Shown: positions 1 through 8,957, counted from the first letter of the stretch. The stretch: 64,000 nt of DNA from Chloroflexota bacterium (GCA_016234595.1 JACRBG010000027.1:1-64000), one strand, 5' to 3'. The notes: generated from the letters alone by a model not told the origin. A program made the numbers and translations.

Positions 1-1647
1 CATCCCCGGCATAAAAATATCCAACGTAATGACCGTCGGTTTGAGTTCACGTGCCCGCAGCAAACCCTCGCGCCCCGAAAATGCGGCGTAAACTTGAAAC
101 CCATCGCGGCTGAGATAGCCCTGAATGACTTCAATGGATTCGGGATCGTCATCAATGACTAAGACCCATGGACGTCGTCCATCTACCAAGATCGTCGTCT
201 GGGCAATGATTTGCTGCATCTTGGTTTGTTCGTCACGTTCAACCGCAGCCGGAAGGGCGATGAAAAAGGTGCTGCCACGCTGGGGAGTGCTTTCGAACCA
301 CAGCCGACCGCCATGCAGTTCCACCAAACGTCGGGCCACCGCCAATCCTAACCCCGTTCCTTGATTTTCTTGGGTGGGGGAGGATTGCCAATATTCAAAT
401 GCTTTAAAAATTTTATCGGCATCTTGGGGCTGAATCCCGATGCCTGTATCGCGCACACTAATCACGACTTGGTTGCGGGTGGCATCCAGATAACCGCTAA
501 TCGTTACACCACCGGACGGGGTGAATTTTATAGCGTTGGCGATCACATTTAAGATAATTTGGCGGGTGCGTACCTCATCTACATAAATCATCGGCAGACC
601 ATAATAGCCCCGTGACACATGCAGCCCTTTTTGGTCAGCCAATGGTTGTAGGGTGTTCATGACTTCATCAATCAGTAAAGTCGGCGCGACCCGTGTGGGG
701 AAAATATCCAGCCGACCCGCATCAATTTTGCTTAAATCCAGCACATTGTTAATTAAGGCCAGCAGGCGTTTGCCATTTTGATTGACTTTTTCAACCCGGT
801 CTATTTGGGTTTTGTTAAGCGGGCCATAGGTTCCCCCGGTGACCAATTCGGTGTAGCCAATAATGCTGTTAAGGGGAGTGCGCAGTTCATGGCTCATGTT
901 GGCAAGAAATTCGCTTTTACGACGGGTGGCTTCTTCCAATTGGTTATTTTTGCTGGCAAGTTGGTTATAGAGTTGGACAAGCGGGTTAAAGAGCTGGTCG
1001 TTCAAAATGACCCGCGCCACCAAAACCATGCTGATTTGTACCAATGTACTGTTGATGATTTCAGCGAGTGGGATATGTAAAACTGAAACCCCGCCTCCAA
1101 TAAAAATCGGCACGATGGTGCGGCGTACGGGTGAAAAAGACTCACTAAAGCGTAGCCCTCCCCGCACGAAGGCTATAAAGCCGAGCGAAAGCACCGCCGC
1201 TGCACCGATTGCCATTCCCAAATAGCTGAGATGAAACCCATACTCCCCGTGATTTTTGGGCACAACATCTTCCCAGAACATATTGGCCCACGTCACACTG
1301 ACAATGACAATTAACCAAAAAAGTGCCAGCGCTCGGCCTTCTAATAAGCGCCGCCGGTTGTGGCTTTCAAATTCGGTGATGAAAAAAAAGAGCGCCCCAA
1401 CGGCCATCATATAAAAGGTCGTGCTGATATTGAGCAGGTGCTCACCGTCTAAATCTAGAAATTGAGCCACAAACAATGGGCCACCAAAAAACCCCCAACC
1501 TGCCAACATGCCCATTGTGATAGCCAAATATTGGTTAAGGCGGGCACGTGCATTTTGCCAGAGCGCGATAAACATCACGGCCAGCCCTAGGGTGGTGGCA
1601 AGCATATTACTCAGCAGACCATAGAGCGTCACAATGTTTGGGGACAT
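1..1647 (-). CDS. 7TM hybrid sensor histidine kinase with C-terminal receiver (partial)
   Basis: Read on the minus strand from ATG at 1647 and running off the left edge, so the C-terminus is missing. The first ~220 residues hold about seven hydrophobic segments, suggesting a membrane sensor. They are followed by a HisKA dimerisation helix with the phospho-acceptor His near residue 253 (motif SHELRTPL), an HATPase domain with the N box (NVIANAIKF), G1 (DTGIGI) and G2 (GTGLGLAV), and then a receiver domain whose phospho-acceptor Asp lies in LDIFMPGM at the very edge. Such a protein would autophosphorylate and pass the phosphate to its own receiver or to a partner regulator. The ligand is not inferable. 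No cognate output regulator is adjacent on the visible side. Confidence 0.9.
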   Translation of the reverse strand, partial: MSPNIVTLYGLLSNMLATTLGLAVMFIALWQNARARLNQYLAITMGMLAGWGFFGGPLFVAQFLDLDGEHLLNISTTFYMMAVGALFFFITEFESHNRRRLLEGRALALFWLIVIVSVTWANMFWEDVVPKNHGEYGFHLSYLGMAIGAAAVLSLGFIAFVRGGLRFSESFSPVRRTIVPIFIGGGVSVLHIPLAEIINSTLVQISMVLVARVILNDQLFNPLVQLYNQLASKNNQLEEATRRKSEFLANMSHELRTPLNSIIGYTELVTGGTYGPLNKTQIDRVEKVNQNGKRLLALINNVLDLSKIDAGRLDIFPTRVAPTLLIDEVMNTLQPLADQKGLHVSRGYYGLPMIYVDEVRTRQIILNVIANAIKFTPSGGVTISGYLDATRNQVVISVRDTGIGIQPQDADKIFKAFEYWQSSPTQENQGTGLGLAVARRLVELHGGRLWFESTPQRGSTFFIALPAAVERDEQTKMQQIIAQTTILVDGRRPWVLVIDDDPESIEVIQGYLSRDGFQVYAAFSGREGLLRARELKPTVITLDIFMPGM

Positions 1648-1801
1648 AGTTTAATCTAAGTCTGGCCTCTCAAAAGAACGCAGTTTCAATTATGGAATGG
1701 AACGATGATCAGGAAAAAGTAGTCAAACCTCATTCAAATTGTACTTGCTTTAATTTTCGCCGTCTACTTCCCTGTTAATTCTCGACTATTTTTTAAATTG
1801 A

Positions 1802-1830
1802 TTGCCCCAGTCTATTATCCTCGCTACAAT
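1802..1830 (+). promoter_or_regulatory. sigma70-like promoter for murE
   Basis: TTGCCC at 1802-1807 and TACAAT at 1825-1830 are separated by 17 bases and lie 36 bases before the murE start. This is pattern matching only, in the divergent gap between the histidine kinase and murE. Confidence 0.4.
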
Positions 1831-1865
1831 TCGCGCCGCTTTATTATCTATCGAGTGAGGTGTAG

Positions 1866-3482
1866 ATGTCCCGTACATTTTCAGATTTGCTGAGTGCCTT
1901 GCCTTTTGAATTTTCAGCTCCGGCAGCCAATCCCCCCATTACTGCCCCTGTTACCGAAAATGCCCGCGAGGTCAAACGTGGTGGGGTGTTTGTGGCGCGG
2001 CAAGGGCGTAGTGCCGATGGACATCGCTATATTGGACAGGCGGTTGCCAATGGTGCGGTGGCGATTGTGGGAGAACGGCCCATTGAGGTAGTTGAGGCTG
2101 ATCTACAGGGGATACCCTACGCACAAGTGACTGATGGATATCAAGCCTTTGGCTATTTGGCGGCGGCTTATGAAGGCTTTCCCTCGCGGCGCTTGGTGGT
2201 CATTGCAATTACGGGGACGGATGGCAAAACCACCACTTCGACCATTGCCTACAACATTTTAAAGGCTGCTGGGGTCAATGTGGGCCTCATTTCGACGGTT
2301 AGCGCGGTCATTGGCGATACTGAAGTCCCCACTGGATTGCATGTCACTACGCCGCCTGCCCATGAAGTCCAGCATTATCTGCGCCAGATGGTTGAATCCG
2401 GCATGACCCATTGCGTTTTAGAGGCGACTTCATTTGGCATTGATCAGGGTCGGATTAACGGAGTGGATATTGATGTGGCCGTCATGACCAATGTCACCCA
2501 TGAACATTTGGATTGGCATGGCAGTTGGGAAAACTATCGGGATGCCAAGCGCAAATTATTCACCTTGATGAAAGATTCCTATCGCAAAGGCCAACAGCCT
2601 AAAATTGCTGTGATTAACGCCGATGACCCCTCCGCACCAGAATTTGCCGAATCTAGCATTGGTGCGGATTATATGATGCTGTATAGTCTAAATCAGGCTG
2701 ATGCCGATTTTTACGCCGACCGCATTCACTATACACCCGCCTATACTTCTTTTATGCTGCGCGGCAATGCTGGGGATATTCCGGTGCGCCTGCCGATGTT
2801 GGGAGCCTATAACGTTTCGAACGCACTGGCTGGAATTATCGCTGCTATTTCTGCCATGCCCCAACTGGCGAACCAACAGCGTATGATTAATGCTATTCCG
2901 CAGGGAATAGCTGATTTACCACTTATTCCCGGTCGAATGGAGCGGATTGACGAGGGGCAAACTTTCGCCGCCTATGTGGATTTTGCCCATACTCCCAATG
3001 CCCTTCTGCGGACACTTGAAACCGCTCGCTTGATCTTGCCAGAAGGGGGAAGGGTGATTGCGGTATTTGGCAGCGCTGGCCTGCGCGACCGTGAAAAACG
3101 TCGCTTGATGGCTGAAATTGGTGGGGAACATGCCGATATTTCTGTTTTGACCGCCGAAGACCCACGTACCGAATCCTTATTGGGGATTTTGGACGAAATG
3201 GCCGCAGGGGCGCGCAGTAAAGGGGCAGTGGATGGCGAATCCCTTTTTATCGAACCAGACCGGGGTCGGGCGATTTTTATGGCCTGCCAGATGGCCCAAG
3301 CGAAAGATATTGTATTGGCGTGTGGCAAGGGCCACGAACAGAGCATGTGTTTTGGTAAAATTGAACATGCGTGGGATGATAGAGATGCGCTGCGTAGTGC
3401 GTTACGCGGCCAGCCACTGTTGACTTTGCCCAGTGCCCCTGCGCCCTATGATGTTCGTGAGTTGTGGTTGCGTGATGAATAA
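1866..3482 (+). CDS. murE: Mur ligase, MurE-type (UDP-MurNAc-tripeptide synthetase)
   Basis: Adds the third amino acid to UDP-MurNAc-L-Ala-D-Glu in cytoplasmic peptidoglycan precursor synthesis. The order is an N-terminal UDP-binding domain, a central ATPase with P-loop TGTDGKTTT (residues ~116-124, Asp where Asn is usual), the HEHLDWHG motif (~212-219) and the DAKRK Lys that is carbamylated in Mur ligases, then the C-terminal ligase domain with PGRMER, FAHTPNAL and CGKGHE. The residues that set third-position specificity read EDPR (~431-434); meso-diaminopimelate enzymes usually have D-N-P-R, so Arg is kept but the substrate is not certain. The length (538 aa) is slightly above the usual ~490-500. 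The start has GTGAGG upstream. Confidence 0.9.
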   Translation: MSRTFSDLLSALPFEFSAPAANPPITAPVTENAREVKRGGVFVARQGRSADGHRYIGQAVANGAVAIVGERPIEVVEADLQGIPYAQVTDGYQAFGYLAAAYEGFPSRRLVVIAITGTDGKTTTSTIAYNILKAAGVNVGLISTVSAVIGDTEVPTGLHVTTPPAHEVQHYLRQMVESGMTHCVLEATSFGIDQGRINGVDIDVAVMTNVTHEHLDWHGSWENYRDAKRKLFTLMKDSYRKGQQPKIAVINADDPSAPEFAESSIGADYMMLYSLNQADADFYADRIHYTPAYTSFMLRGNAGDIPVRLPMLGAYNVSNALAGIIAAISAMPQLANQQRMINAIPQGIADLPLIPGRMERIDEGQTFAAYVDFAHTPNALLRTLETARLILPEGGRVIAVFGSAGLRDREKRRLMAEIGGEHADISVLTAEDPRTESLLGILDEMAAGARSKGAVDGESLFIEPDRGRAIFMACQMAQAKDIVLACGKGHEQSMCFGKIEHAWDDRDALRSALRGQPLLTLPSAPAPYDVRELWLRDE

Positions 3483-3504
3483 CGTTGGGATACCGTTTGT
3501 GCTT

Positions 3505-3534
3505 TTGACGAGCGCCCGAAACATGCGGTAAGAT
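3505..3534 (+). promoter_or_regulatory. sigma70-like promoter upstream of the 3579/trmI pair
   Basis: TTGACG (3505-3510), an 18-base spacer and TAAGAT (3529-3534) lie between murE and the next gene. If used, it would transcribe the small winged-helix-like gene and trmI together. Confidence 0.45.
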
Positions 3535-3578
3535 GAAACTATCTTTTGCACTGTTTTTATCGAGGATTGCGGCGTTTT

Positions 3579-3950
3579 ATGAAGCCCACCGACTATAACC
3601 GTACCGAACGTGCCTTTGATCGTATTATCCGTACTTTTCAGGATAAGCCGAATTCGGCAGATTTCCGTAATGCCACCACCGCCAAGGAAATGCTGCAAAC
3701 ACACGCCGATCAATTCGCCAATACATTCGTCCCCAATTTAGACATGGTGGTTGTCTTTGCCCGTTCTGAAGATGATCGCTTCAACGCCGAAGACACCCTC
3801 TCTCCCGAACAGTGGGCCTTTATTTGGCATGTGGATGAACGGGCCACCATCCGCCAAATTGGGGCTAAATTAGGCTGGGATGATGGGTTCATCCGACGAG
3901 TGGTCTATAGCTTGCTTGGCACTGAGACAATTTATTTAGCGAATCCCTAA
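3579..3950 (+). CDS. small winged-helix-like protein, unknown function
   Basis: A 123-residue soluble acidic protein. I do not recognise a named family. The C-terminal ~45 residues (an aromatic WAFIWHVDE stretch, a helix RATIRQIGAKLGW, then DDGFIRRVVYSLL) have the spacing of a winged helix-turn-helix, which is only a fold guess. The ATG at 3579 is preferred over the TTG at 3546 because GAGGA lies 12 bases upstream of it. It is followed 11 bases later by trmI on the same strand, so the two are probably co-transcribed. Confidence 0.7.
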   Translation: MKPTDYNRTERAFDRIIRTFQDKPNSADFRNATTAKEMLQTHADQFANTFVPNLDMVVVFARSEDDRFNAEDTLSPEQWAFIWHVDERATIRQIGAKLGWDDGFIRRVVYSLLGTETIYLANP

Positions 3951-3961
3951 TTGGAATTTAT

Positions 3962-4810
3962 GTGAGCCTTCCCAATACTCCTTACATTCAATATGGCGAC
4001 ACGGTGATGTTTATTGGTAAAGATCGCCGTGTTTTTTTGCGTACCATCCGCGCTGGTGAAAAATTGCAAACCCATCTGGGGCAGATTTTGATGGATGAGA
4101 TTATCGGCTTGCCCTATGGCACACAGGCCCGCACCAATACGGGCATGGGCATGTATATCTTGCCGCCCAATTTGGACGATGTGATTAACGAACTAAAGCG
4201 CGAAACCCAGATCATCTACCCCAAAGACCTTGGCTATATTGCCCTGAAATTGGGGTTGCGTGAAGGGATGCGGGTGATTGAAGCTGGGACAGGCAGCGGT
4301 GCATTGACCAGTATTTTAGCCTTAATGGTCGGCGAGACGGGGCATGTCTATAGCTATGAGCGTAAAAATAAACACCTTGATCGCGCGATCAAAAATTTGC
4401 GGATGCTGGCGCTTGACCATCGTGTGACCTTCATCGAAAAAGATATTGCGGAAGGTTTTGAACAAACTGAGGTCAATGCGGTGTTCCTTGACCTGCATAA
4501 CCCCGAAGAATTTTTAGGGCAGGCTCGTGGTGTTTTGCAGGGTGGGGGATTTTTAGGGGTCTTTGTGCCGACGGTCAATCAAATGATGACGGTGCTGCGT
4601 GAACTCTATCATGGCGCGTGGTATCTGCTGCAAGCTGAAGAATTGTTGATGCGCCCTTGGATCACCATTCCTGACCGGGTGCGCCCTAATGATGAAATGA
4701 TTGGGCATTCCGGATTTTTGATTTTTGCACGGGCTGTCGCGCGTGAAGTGCGGGCCTTGCCTGAAGAGCTGGCAACCCTTAATGAGGCTGATCGGCCATT
4801 AGAGGGGTAA
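3962..4810 (+). CDS. trmI: tRNA (adenine-N1)-methyltransferase, TrmI type
   Basis: A class I SAM-dependent enzyme expected to make m1A58 in the T-loop of tRNAs. The N-terminal ~75 residues form the beta-rich TrmI domain (GDTVMFI start, then DEIIGLPYGT), followed by QIIYPKDLGYIALKLG, typical of the Gcd14/TrmI family. The Rossmann fold has motif I EAGTGSGALT (~residue 107) and the acidic motif II YSYERK; FLDLHNPEE is the family motif IV, with Leu-His in place of the common Asp-x-Pro-x-Pro. The GTG start at 3962 overlaps an ATG that is immediately followed by TGA, so GTG is the only workable start here. The 282-residue length fits the family. Confidence 0.9.
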   Translation: MSLPNTPYIQYGDTVMFIGKDRRVFLRTIRAGEKLQTHLGQILMDEIIGLPYGTQARTNTGMGMYILPPNLDDVINELKRETQIIYPKDLGYIALKLGLREGMRVIEAGTGSGALTSILALMVGETGHVYSYERKNKHLDRAIKNLRMLALDHRVTFIEKDIAEGFEQTEVNAVFLDLHNPEEFLGQARGVLQGGGFLGVFVPTVNQMMTVLRELYHGAWYLLQAEELLMRPWITIPDRVRPNDEMIGHSGFLIFARAVAREVRALPEELATLNEADRPLEG

Positions 4811-4839
4811 ATTGGGCCTATTGTCAGGCCGAATAGCCC

Positions 4840-4868
4840 TTGTCACCTGCCGCACATTTGTGTAATCT
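4840..4868 (+). promoter_or_regulatory. sigma70-like promoter for the epimerase gene
   Basis: TTGTCA (4840-4845), exactly 17 bases, then TAATCT (4863-4868), 46 bases before the ATG at 4915. It has good consensus and spacing. Confidence 0.5.
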
Positions 4869-4914
4869 AGCGCGGCGTTAATTCACAGTATTTGGATTTT
4901 TAGTGAGGATGTCT

Positions 4915-5916
4915 ATGTCAGACACCGTAATTGTCACGGGTGCCGCCGGGTTTATCGGCTCACACCTTGTAGATGAACTGGTCAAGATGGGCTATCACGT
5001 ATTGGCGATGGACGACCTCAGTGGCGGCTATCAAGATAATGTGAGTCCCGATGCCACTTTTATTCAGGGCAGCATAACCGACCATGAACTGATCAACAAA
5101 ATTTTTGCCCAGCACCGCCCCAAATATGTTTATCATCTGGCGGCGTATGCGGCGGAGGGCCTCAGTCATTTTATTCGGCGGTTTAACTACACCAATAACC
5201 TGATTGGCAGTGTCAACCTACTCAACGCTGCTGTCAATAATGGTGCAGAGCATTTTGTCTTTACCTCATCCATTGCTGTCTATGGAAGTGCGCCGCCCCC
5301 CATGACCGAAGATATGAAACCATCCCCCGAAGACCCCTATGGTGTGGCAAAGGCCGCTGTCGAACAAGATTTGCGCTTGTCCTATGAGATGTTTGGCCTG
5401 CCCTATACCATTTTCCGCCCTCATAATGTCTATGGCGAACGCCAGAATATCGCGGATCGGTATCGCAATGTGATAGGCATTTTCATGAACCAGATTATGC
5501 AAGATAAGCCTGTCACGGTCTTTGGTGATGGTGAGCAGAGTCGCGGGTTTACCTACATTGGCGATATTGCGCCCGTTTTGGCCCAAGCACCCGTCAATCC
5601 GGAAGCCCGTAATGAGATTTTCAATCTAGGGGCAGATACACCTGTTACGGTCAATCAACTGGTCAAAGAAGTGGGCCGGGTGATGGGGGTACAACCAGAA
5701 GTGCGCCACTTGCCTGCACGCCATGAAGTAGTTCATGCCTATGCGGTGCACCGCAAAGTACGTGAGGCGTTTGATCTGCCGCTGGATTATGAAACGCCAT
5801 TAGCGGCGGGGCTAGACCGTATGTGGCCGTGGGTGCAATCACATGGCGCACGCAAAACCCCAACCTTTAAAGCCATCGAAGTCCCCAAAAATATGCCCGG
5901 GGTTTGGCTGGAATAA
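4915..5916 (+). CDS. NAD-dependent sugar-nucleotide epimerase/dehydratase (extended SDR)
   Basis: The Rossmann motif TGAAGFIGSHL is at the N-terminus, with TSSIAVYG supplying the catalytic Ser/Thr and YGVAKAAVEQ the Tyr-x-x-x-Lys pair. FRPHNVYGERQN and a C-terminal substrate-binding domain match UDP-glucose/UDP-GlcNAc 4-epimerase-like enzymes. It likely interconverts UDP- or dTDP-sugars for cell-surface glycans; the exact sugar cannot be told from sequence. The start at 4915 is chosen because GTGAGG ends six bases before it; the ATG at 4909 and GTG at 4903 are in frame but lie in or beside that ribosome site. It is monocistronic, followed by a terminator at 5928. Confidence 0.88.
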   Translation: MSDTVIVTGAAGFIGSHLVDELVKMGYHVLAMDDLSGGYQDNVSPDATFIQGSITDHELINKIFAQHRPKYVYHLAAYAAEGLSHFIRRFNYTNNLIGSVNLLNAAVNNGAEHFVFTSSIAVYGSAPPPMTEDMKPSPEDPYGVAKAAVEQDLRLSYEMFGLPYTIFRPHNVYGERQNIADRYRNVIGIFMNQIMQDKPVTVFGDGEQSRGFTYIGDIAPVLAQAPVNPEARNEIFNLGADTPVTVNQLVKEVGRVMGVQPEVRHLPARHEVVHAYAVHRKVREAFDLPLDYETPLAAGLDRMWPWVQSHGARKTPTFKAIEVPKNMPGVWLE

Positions 5917-5927
5917 ACCGAGTGACC

Positions 5928-5960
5928 AAGGGCGGCTCAATTACATGAGTCGCCTTTTTT
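5928..5960 (+). terminator. Rho-independent terminator after the epimerase gene
   Basis: A left arm at 5928-5938 pairs with the right arm from 5947 (core GGCTC/GAGTC with G-U pairs), with an 8-base loop and a run of six T. It is directed to the plus strand. Confidence 0.75.
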
Positions 5961-5962
5961 GA

Positions 5963-6274
5963 TTAATATTTCCTCTTGCTGTATTTCCTCGTTTTTTTCC
6001 ACTGCCTGAGGTTCTTTTTATAGTTTTTCGCGTAATCTTTTTTGACTAGTTCCCAATTGATGAGAATGGCAAGTGCTCCCCCGCTAAATAAACTTCCCAT
6101 TAAGATGAACAACCAAAAATTTTCTGAAACGCCCAAACCGATACAGGCCAAACCCATAGCAATCCAAGCAATACTAAATACCCGAATGGCCTTCATATCA
6201 ACATGTTTTTTGGGTTCGCCGAGCCTGTGCCAATTTACATTTGGGGGAGTCTGACCACCAACAGGTATAATCAA
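5963..6274 (-). CDS. small two-TM membrane protein, unknown
   Basis: Two hydrophobic helices (about residues 31-49 and 53-72) are followed by a strongly basic tail rich in Lys and Tyr. The frame can start at TTG 6274, which follows a near-perfect Shine-Dalgarno (GGAGGTGA at 6282-6275) with tight 3-base spacing, or at ATG 6196, which has no clear ribosome site. I recognise no family. The positive C-terminal tail suggests it lies on the cytoplasmic side. Confidence 0.55.
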   Translation of the reverse strand: MIIPVGGQTPPNVNWHRLGEPKKHVDMKAIRVFSIAWIAMGLACIGLGVSENFWLFILMGSLFSGGALAILINWELVKKDYAKNYKKNLRQWKKTRKYSKRKY

Positions 6275-6365
6275 TCACCTCCATGCAACCAACCTACAGC
6301 TTCCAGCATATCCCCAAACCTGAAAACCCTGTCCTCCCAAATATCGGTGAATTTATTGCTCCCCG

Positions 6366-6394
6366 TTGGCGATTTTTACCCAAAACCCTATAAT
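6366..6394 (+). promoter_or_regulatory. strong sigma70-like promoter for the SH3b lipoprotein gene
   Basis: TTGGCG (6366-6371), 17 bases, then consensus TATAAT (6389-6394), 42 bases before the ATG at 6437. Confidence 0.6.
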
Positions 6395-6436
6395 CCCCAT
6401 AGACCCTAGTGATTTTGAAATTTTAGGAGAATTGGG

Positions 6437-7219
6437 ATGGTTGCTCCCCGCCGGACAAATAATTTATGGGTGATGCCAATGCTGGTATTGATGATTTTGA
6501 TGCTGGCAAGTTTGGGGTGTTTGTCGTTACAACGCAAAGGGGCAGACGATGAAAAGCCAACCCCTGCCGCTGAATCGGCCCAACAGACGCTCAACGCGGT
6601 GGCGAATGACCCTACCAATAATACCCCGCCAACGATTCAAGTGACCCAGCCCCAAAATGGACAGCAGGTGACGGTAGGTCAGCGTGTAGATGTGATTGTT
6701 CATGCCGAACATCCTGTGACGGTCAGCCGGATTCAGATGTCGGTCAATGGTCGTATCAGCAGTAGTAAATCCCTACCGCCCAATTCAACTATCGCGGATG
6801 TGGTGCTGGGGTGGTTGCCCGACCGCACAGGCACCTATACTCTAGAGGTGGTGGCTTACTATCGGGATGTTGCCAGCCAGATTGCAACCGTCAATTTGGA
6901 AGTGTTGGAAGAAGGCGCGATTGCCAATAATCCAGCCAGCGGCCAAGCCGACCAACCGACCCCACAGGTTGGGACATGTAATGCCCGGGTCATGATTGGC
7001 AATTTGAATTTCCGTAAAGGGCCGGGTGAAAATTTTGACAAATTAGGCAGTTTCAACTTAAATGAACCGCTGAGTGCCAGTGGCCGTAATGTGGATAGCC
7101 AAAACCGCACATGGTTAAAAATCCGCCGTGCCAATGGTCAAGAAGGTTGGGTTGTCAGCGAACCCCAATGGCTTGAAACACAAGGGGATTGCAACAGCCT
7201 GCCCGTCGTATCATCCTAA
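6437..7219 (+). CDS. exported SH3b-domain protein, possible lipoprotein
   Basis: The N-terminus has a basic stretch, a hydrophobic helix and a Cys in SLGC near residue 28, a weak lipobox. A Pro/Ala-rich linker follows, then an Ig-like beta domain (about 65-155; TIQVTQPQNG start, VSVNG-type strands) and a C-terminal bacterial SH3 domain (about 180-245; LNFRKGPG, GWV) of the kind that binds cell-wall material. It is probably attached to the outer face of the membrane. AGGAGA eight bases before the ATG supports the start. The ligand is unknown. Confidence 0.8.
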   Translation: MVAPRRTNNLWVMPMLVLMILMLASLGCLSLQRKGADDEKPTPAAESAQQTLNAVANDPTNNTPPTIQVTQPQNGQQVTVGQRVDVIVHAEHPVTVSRIQMSVNGRISSSKSLPPNSTIADVVLGWLPDRTGTYTLEVVAYYRDVASQIATVNLEVLEEGAIANNPASGQADQPTPQVGTCNARVMIGNLNFRKGPGENFDKLGSFNLNEPLSASGRNVDSQNRTWLKIRRANGQEGWVVSEPQWLETQGDCNSLPVVSS

Positions 7220-7269
7220 TTGGCAGGGTGAAATAACGATTCTGTGACGATAGTGTAATGTTCGGCTAG

Positions 7270-7420
7270 TATAATAAATGGGAACTTTCCATCCCTAACT
7301 GCTCTCTTCATAAGAGGGAAAATTAGAGGTAGGGAGGGTTCAGGCTAATTCAAAAACTGAATAGCAATCGAGATAAAAGTGTGAGTATTTTTAAATGCTC
7401 TATGGAGGAGCAAGTCTATT
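7270..7420 (+). promoter_or_regulatory. consensus -10 and long structured 5-prime leader
   Basis: TATAAT at 7270-7275 has no good -35, and is followed by a ~140-base untranslated leader. Within it, TCCCTA near 7291 can pair with TAGGGA near 7331, enclosing an inner TCTCTT/AAGAGG-type hairpin. GGAGGAG at 7404-7410 is the ribosome site for the secreted protein. No known riboswitch class was recognised. Confidence 0.4.
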
Positions 7421-8191
7421 ATGCGTAAGGTTGCTGTACTTCTGATGGTTGCGATTGTAGCGGTAAGTGGTATTGCGGTATTGCGTGCCCCGGTTGCTCA
7501 TGCCCAAGGTGGGGCGCTGGCCCTGAATGAATGGGTCGAAGGGACTTTAACTGCGGATGCATTTGAAACAACCTATACCATCAGCGTTACAGCTGGTGAC
7601 GTCATTTTGATTGAAATGTACGCCAAATTAGGGACTTATGACCTTGACCCTGCTCTGAAGCTGAGTGACAGCTTGGGTGAGCAATTGGATGAAAACGATG
7701 ACACCATTGGTTTGGGTGCAGTCATTGTTTTTGAAGTGCCAGCCGATGGCGATTACACCATTTTGGCGACCCGTGCTTTGGGTGCGGATGGCTCAAGCGA
7801 AGGGGATTACATTCTCCGCGCCAGCCAGATTACCCCACTGGCGGTGGGTTCAACGGTTGAAGCGACCATTTATGCCGATGATGCCCAAAGCTATCCTAGT
7901 GTGTCGGTTTTGAAACCAGAAGCTGATGGAACGTGGGCCATTAATATCGCTCAAGACCCCGGTAGCGACCTATATGCGAATTTTGTTTTGCAAGGCGGCA
8001 AAGACGATTTTGGCTCCCCGATTACCTTGTTTGATCTCGATAACACGGTTGGAATCAGGAGCGGAACGCTTAATGTCGACCTCAAGGGCGGGGAAATTTA
8101 TCTTCTCCTGATTACCAAAGGCTTCCTGTCATTTGGATTTGAAACAACCGAAATTCCAGTGACCGTAACGATTGGTGAAGCGGCCCAATAA
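7421..8191 (+). CDS. secreted PPC-like beta-sandwich protein
   Basis: A clear signal peptide (MRKVAVLL, hydrophobic core, cleavage likely after AHA near residue 28) is followed by a domain like the bacterial pre-peptidase C-terminal (PPC) sandwich: WVEGTLTAD, TYTISVTAGDVILIEM, DYTILATRA, EGDYILRAS. A second half (about 140-250) repeats the theme without clear catalytic residues. It is an extracellular, acidic, non-enzymatic protein by appearance. It ends at a strong terminator (8213) and is therefore a single-gene unit with its own structured leader. Confidence 0.75.
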   Translation: MRKVAVLLMVAIVAVSGIAVLRAPVAHAQGGALALNEWVEGTLTADAFETTYTISVTAGDVILIEMYAKLGTYDLDPALKLSDSLGEQLDENDDTIGLGAVIVFEVPADGDYTILATRALGADGSSEGDYILRASQITPLAVGSTVEATIYADDAQSYPSVSVLKPEADGTWAINIAQDPGSDLYANFVLQGGKDDFGSPITLFDLDNTVGIRSGTLNVDLKGGEIYLLLITKGFLSFGFETTEIPVTVTIGEAAQ

Positions 8192-8212
8192 GCCAAATTC
8201 GACTATAATCAG

Positions 8213-8253
8213 ACGCGGGGTGGTCATACCAAACATCCCGCGTTTTTGTTTTT
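8213..8253 (+). terminator. Rho-independent terminator
   Basis: ACGCGGG (8213-8219) pairs with CCCGCGT (8237-8243). The loop contains a further TGGT/ACCA pairing, and a T-rich tract runs to 8253. Confidence 0.85.
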
Positions 8254-8273
8254 CGACCCATTGAGGAAACATC

Positions 8274-8939
8274 ATGCCCATCAAAATTCATATGCTGCCC
8301 CTCGGCGCTCTTCAAACCAATTGCTATATTGTCGCCGACCCCGACAGCCACGAAGCTATTATCATTGACCCCTCGGATGAAGCGCCGAAAATTTTAGAGG
8401 TGGTACAACGGGAGGGATATGTTGTGCGCGAGATTTTGGCGACCCATGCCCATTTTGACCATATCTTGGCCTCCAAGCCCGTCAAAGACGCTACCCACGC
8501 CCCATTTCGCCTCCATGCTGCTGACGTGCCCCAATTACAGCACGCCCAACAAATTGCTGAGATGTACGGCATTACCGCCCCTGAGCCTGCCACTCACGAT
8601 GGCACGTTGGATGAAGGCACGGTGATTGAGGTAGGGGCTATCAAATTAGAGACTTACTTCACACCGGGGCACTCGATTGGGCATGTGAGTTATGTGCTGC
8701 GTTCGGAACAGGTAGTTTTTAGTGGTGATTGTTTATTTGCTGGTTCAATTGGGCGGACTGATTTACCCGGTGGTGATTTCCCCACCCTGATGCATAGCAT
8801 TTTTGATAAATTGGTGGTGTTGGGTGATGAATTTACCGTTTGTTCAGGGCATGGCCCAACGACGACAATTGGCGAAGAACGCCAGACCAATCCATTTCTG
8901 CTACAATGGTTGAGCAGTGGTTGGCGTGATGAGTTATAA
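8274..8939 (+). CDS. metallo-beta-lactamase-fold hydrolase (glyoxalase II-like)
   Basis: The HxHxDH metal motif is present as THAHFDH (about residues 58-64), followed by PGHSIGH, SGDCLFAGSIGRTD and a distal SGHGPTT, the order expected for small glyoxalase II/YcbL-type hydrolases that open thioesters. The N-terminus LQTNCYIV is typical of this group. The length of 221 residues fits the stand-alone YcbL form, without the larger substrate domain of true GloB. GAGGAAA precedes the ATG. The substrate is not determined. Confidence 0.88.
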   Translation: MPIKIHMLPLGALQTNCYIVADPDSHEAIIIDPSDEAPKILEVVQREGYVVREILATHAHFDHILASKPVKDATHAPFRLHAADVPQLQHAQQIAEMYGITAPEPATHDGTLDEGTVIEVGAIKLETYFTPGHSIGHVSYVLRSEQVVFSGDCLFAGSIGRTDLPGGDFPTLMHSIFDKLVVLGDEFTVCSGHGPTTTIGEERQTNPFLLQWLSSGWRDEL

Positions 8940-8957
8940 CTCTGGAATCTAAAATAT

